A stretch of DNA of 6,831 nt from Burkholderiales bacterium (GTDB lineage Bacteria; Pseudomonadota; Gammaproteobacteria; Burkholderiales; Burkholderiaceae), in assembly GCA_903643055.1 (NCBI GenBank), contig CAHJWV010000494.1:1-6831 (forward strand). The letters run 5' to 3'. The notes below the pieces were generated by a model. The model made no database searches. It saw only the letters and a program-made list of their open reading frames with translations, and was not told where the DNA came from. Of this stretch, positions 6,350 to 6,831 are shown one piece after another. Position 1 is the first letter of the stretch. Every line of letters begins with the position of its first letter. A program made the position numbers and the translations under genes.

Positions 6350-6592
6350 TCAACTGGCAGCCGTCGATATCAGTCCGGCCTTCACGCCATCCGCAAGATC
6401 GGCCAACTCAGGCATGAACGACCCGCCGGCAAGGTGGTTGATCAGCTTCTTGACGAGAGTGGCGTCAACGGTTTCCGGCGGCAAGGCTTCCAACGCGTCG
6501 TTGGCCGCCAGACCCAGGCGTCCGACGGTGCCTGGCATGGGCTTTTTTTTAATCCAATGCCGCTGAGGCGGCGGGCGCATGCGAACTGCCAT
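6350..6592 (-). CDS. Short minus-strand ORF, hypothetical, possibly the 5' part of a broken gene
   Basis: Read from ATG 6592 this gives 80 residues; from the ATG at 6538 it gives 62, which I prefer. The first 18 codons cross a run of eight A (6543-6550) and begin right after the U-tract of the upstream terminator, so they look non-coding. From 6538 on, roughly three quarters of third positions are G/C, matching real genes here. The peptide has plausible composition, with DALEALPPETVDATLVKKL and FMPELADLADGVKAGL, mostly helical, no membrane segment and no recognised motif. No good Shine-Dalgarno sequence precedes either ATG. The same frame continues past the TGA at 6350-6352 with protein-like sequence, so this may be the front half of the degenerate remnant to its left rather than an independent small gene. 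Confidence 0.35.
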   Translation of the reverse strand: MAVRMRPPPQRHWIKKKPMPGTVGRLGLAANDALEALPPETVDATLVKKLINHLAGGSFMPELADLADGVKAGLISTAAS

Positions 6593-6595
6593 ACG

Positions 6596-6637
6596 AAAAA
6601 AGAATTGAGCGACTCACCTTCCCGAGGCGGTCGCTCA
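6596..6637 (-). terminator. Intrinsic (rho-independent) terminator for minus-strand transcription
   Basis: Read on the minus strand, TGAGCGAC (6637-6630) pairs exactly with GTCGCTCA (6613-6606). An inner CGCC/GGTG stem closes a 7-nt loop after a one-base bulge. The stem is followed by ATTC and then six T (6601-6596). Stem plus U-tract is the standard layout. On the plus strand there is no T-tract after the stem, so it works in one direction only. The stem starts at a TGA (6637-6635) that ends a coding-like frame, so it should close a minus-strand gene entering from the right edge. Confidence 0.7.
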
Positions 6638-6831
6638 TTGCCACGCCTTCAGATGCAGCGATCGCAGCGTCCAGCGCTCGCTCCCCACCTGATAGGCCAG
6701 GCGTCATCGTCGATTCGGCGCAACAGATCGAGCCAGCAAGCCGGCTCGTCGAAACAGCAACCGGAGCAGCAGCATCACAAAAGCGCTCACCAAAAGCTGG
6801 ATAAGTGTGTTTCCCATATCGAAACCAATCC
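6635..6831 (-). pseudogene. Possible 3' end of a minus-strand gene with a frame break, cut by window edge
   Basis: Immediately upstream of the terminator, one frame reads RLAYQVGSERWTLRSLHLKAW plus one residue to the TGA at 6635-6637, with strongly G/C third positions. That frame is interrupted by a TGA at 6704-6706. Just upstream another frame carries coding-like FDEPACWLDLLRRIDDDAW (from 6753 leftward, frame ending at the TGA 6649-6651), as if one gene had shifted frame near 6700. The first frame upstream of 6704 also reads as a hydrophobic 37-residue peptide (from ATG 6815-6817, MGNTLIQLLVSAFVMLLLRL...) that could be a membrane segment. These readings exclude each other, and the window edge prevents a decision. 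I do not recognise a family. Confidence 0.25.

Noticed and set aside
6061..6389. A 13-bp exact direct repeat GGCCTTCACGCCA (6061-6073 and 6377-6389), as insertion-site duplications
   Set aside because: Both copies encode Gly-Val-Lys-Ala in the favoured minus-strand frames using common codons, and no transposase or terminal inverted repeats lie between or around them.

Overview
This is a GC-rich window with strongly G/C-biased third codon positions. The gene families and spacing suggest a betaproteobacterium of the order Burkholderiales. That placement is an inference from composition and gene content, since there is no rRNA or marker gene here.

The left half is a lipid-catabolism block on the minus strand, transcribed right to left. 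A FadB-type bifunctional enoyl-CoA hydratase / 3-hydroxyacyl-CoA dehydrogenase (956-3055) is followed after 89 bp by a thiolase whose 3' end runs off the left edge (1-866). Together they catalyse the last three steps of a beta-oxidation turn (hydration, NAD-dependent oxidation, thiolysis) and read as one fadBA-like operon. The 195 bp ahead of fadB contains a perfect 12-bp palindrome at 3230-3241, a good candidate operator for a fatty-acid-responsive repressor.

A class A FAD-dependent aromatic-ring monooxygenase (3251-4486) comes next, also on the minus strand. It is separated from fadB by the palindrome-bearing gap and probably forms its own unit. A 265-bp divergent intergenic region with several inverted repeats separates it from a plus-strand gene at 4752-5879. 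That gene encodes a 375-residue, helix-rich soluble protein that I do not recognise. Neither divergent gene has a visible Shine-Dalgarno sequence.

The right end (5880-6831) has no intact recognisable gene. It contains a long hairpin just after the orphan gene, then minus-strand stretches with coding-like composition that change frame or hit stops, which looks like decayed genes. An intrinsic terminator for minus-strand transcription lies at 6596-6637, with the broken-looking 3' end of another minus-strand gene upstream of it at the right edge. I see no tRNA, rRNA, CRISPR array, complete insertion sequence or phage gene.
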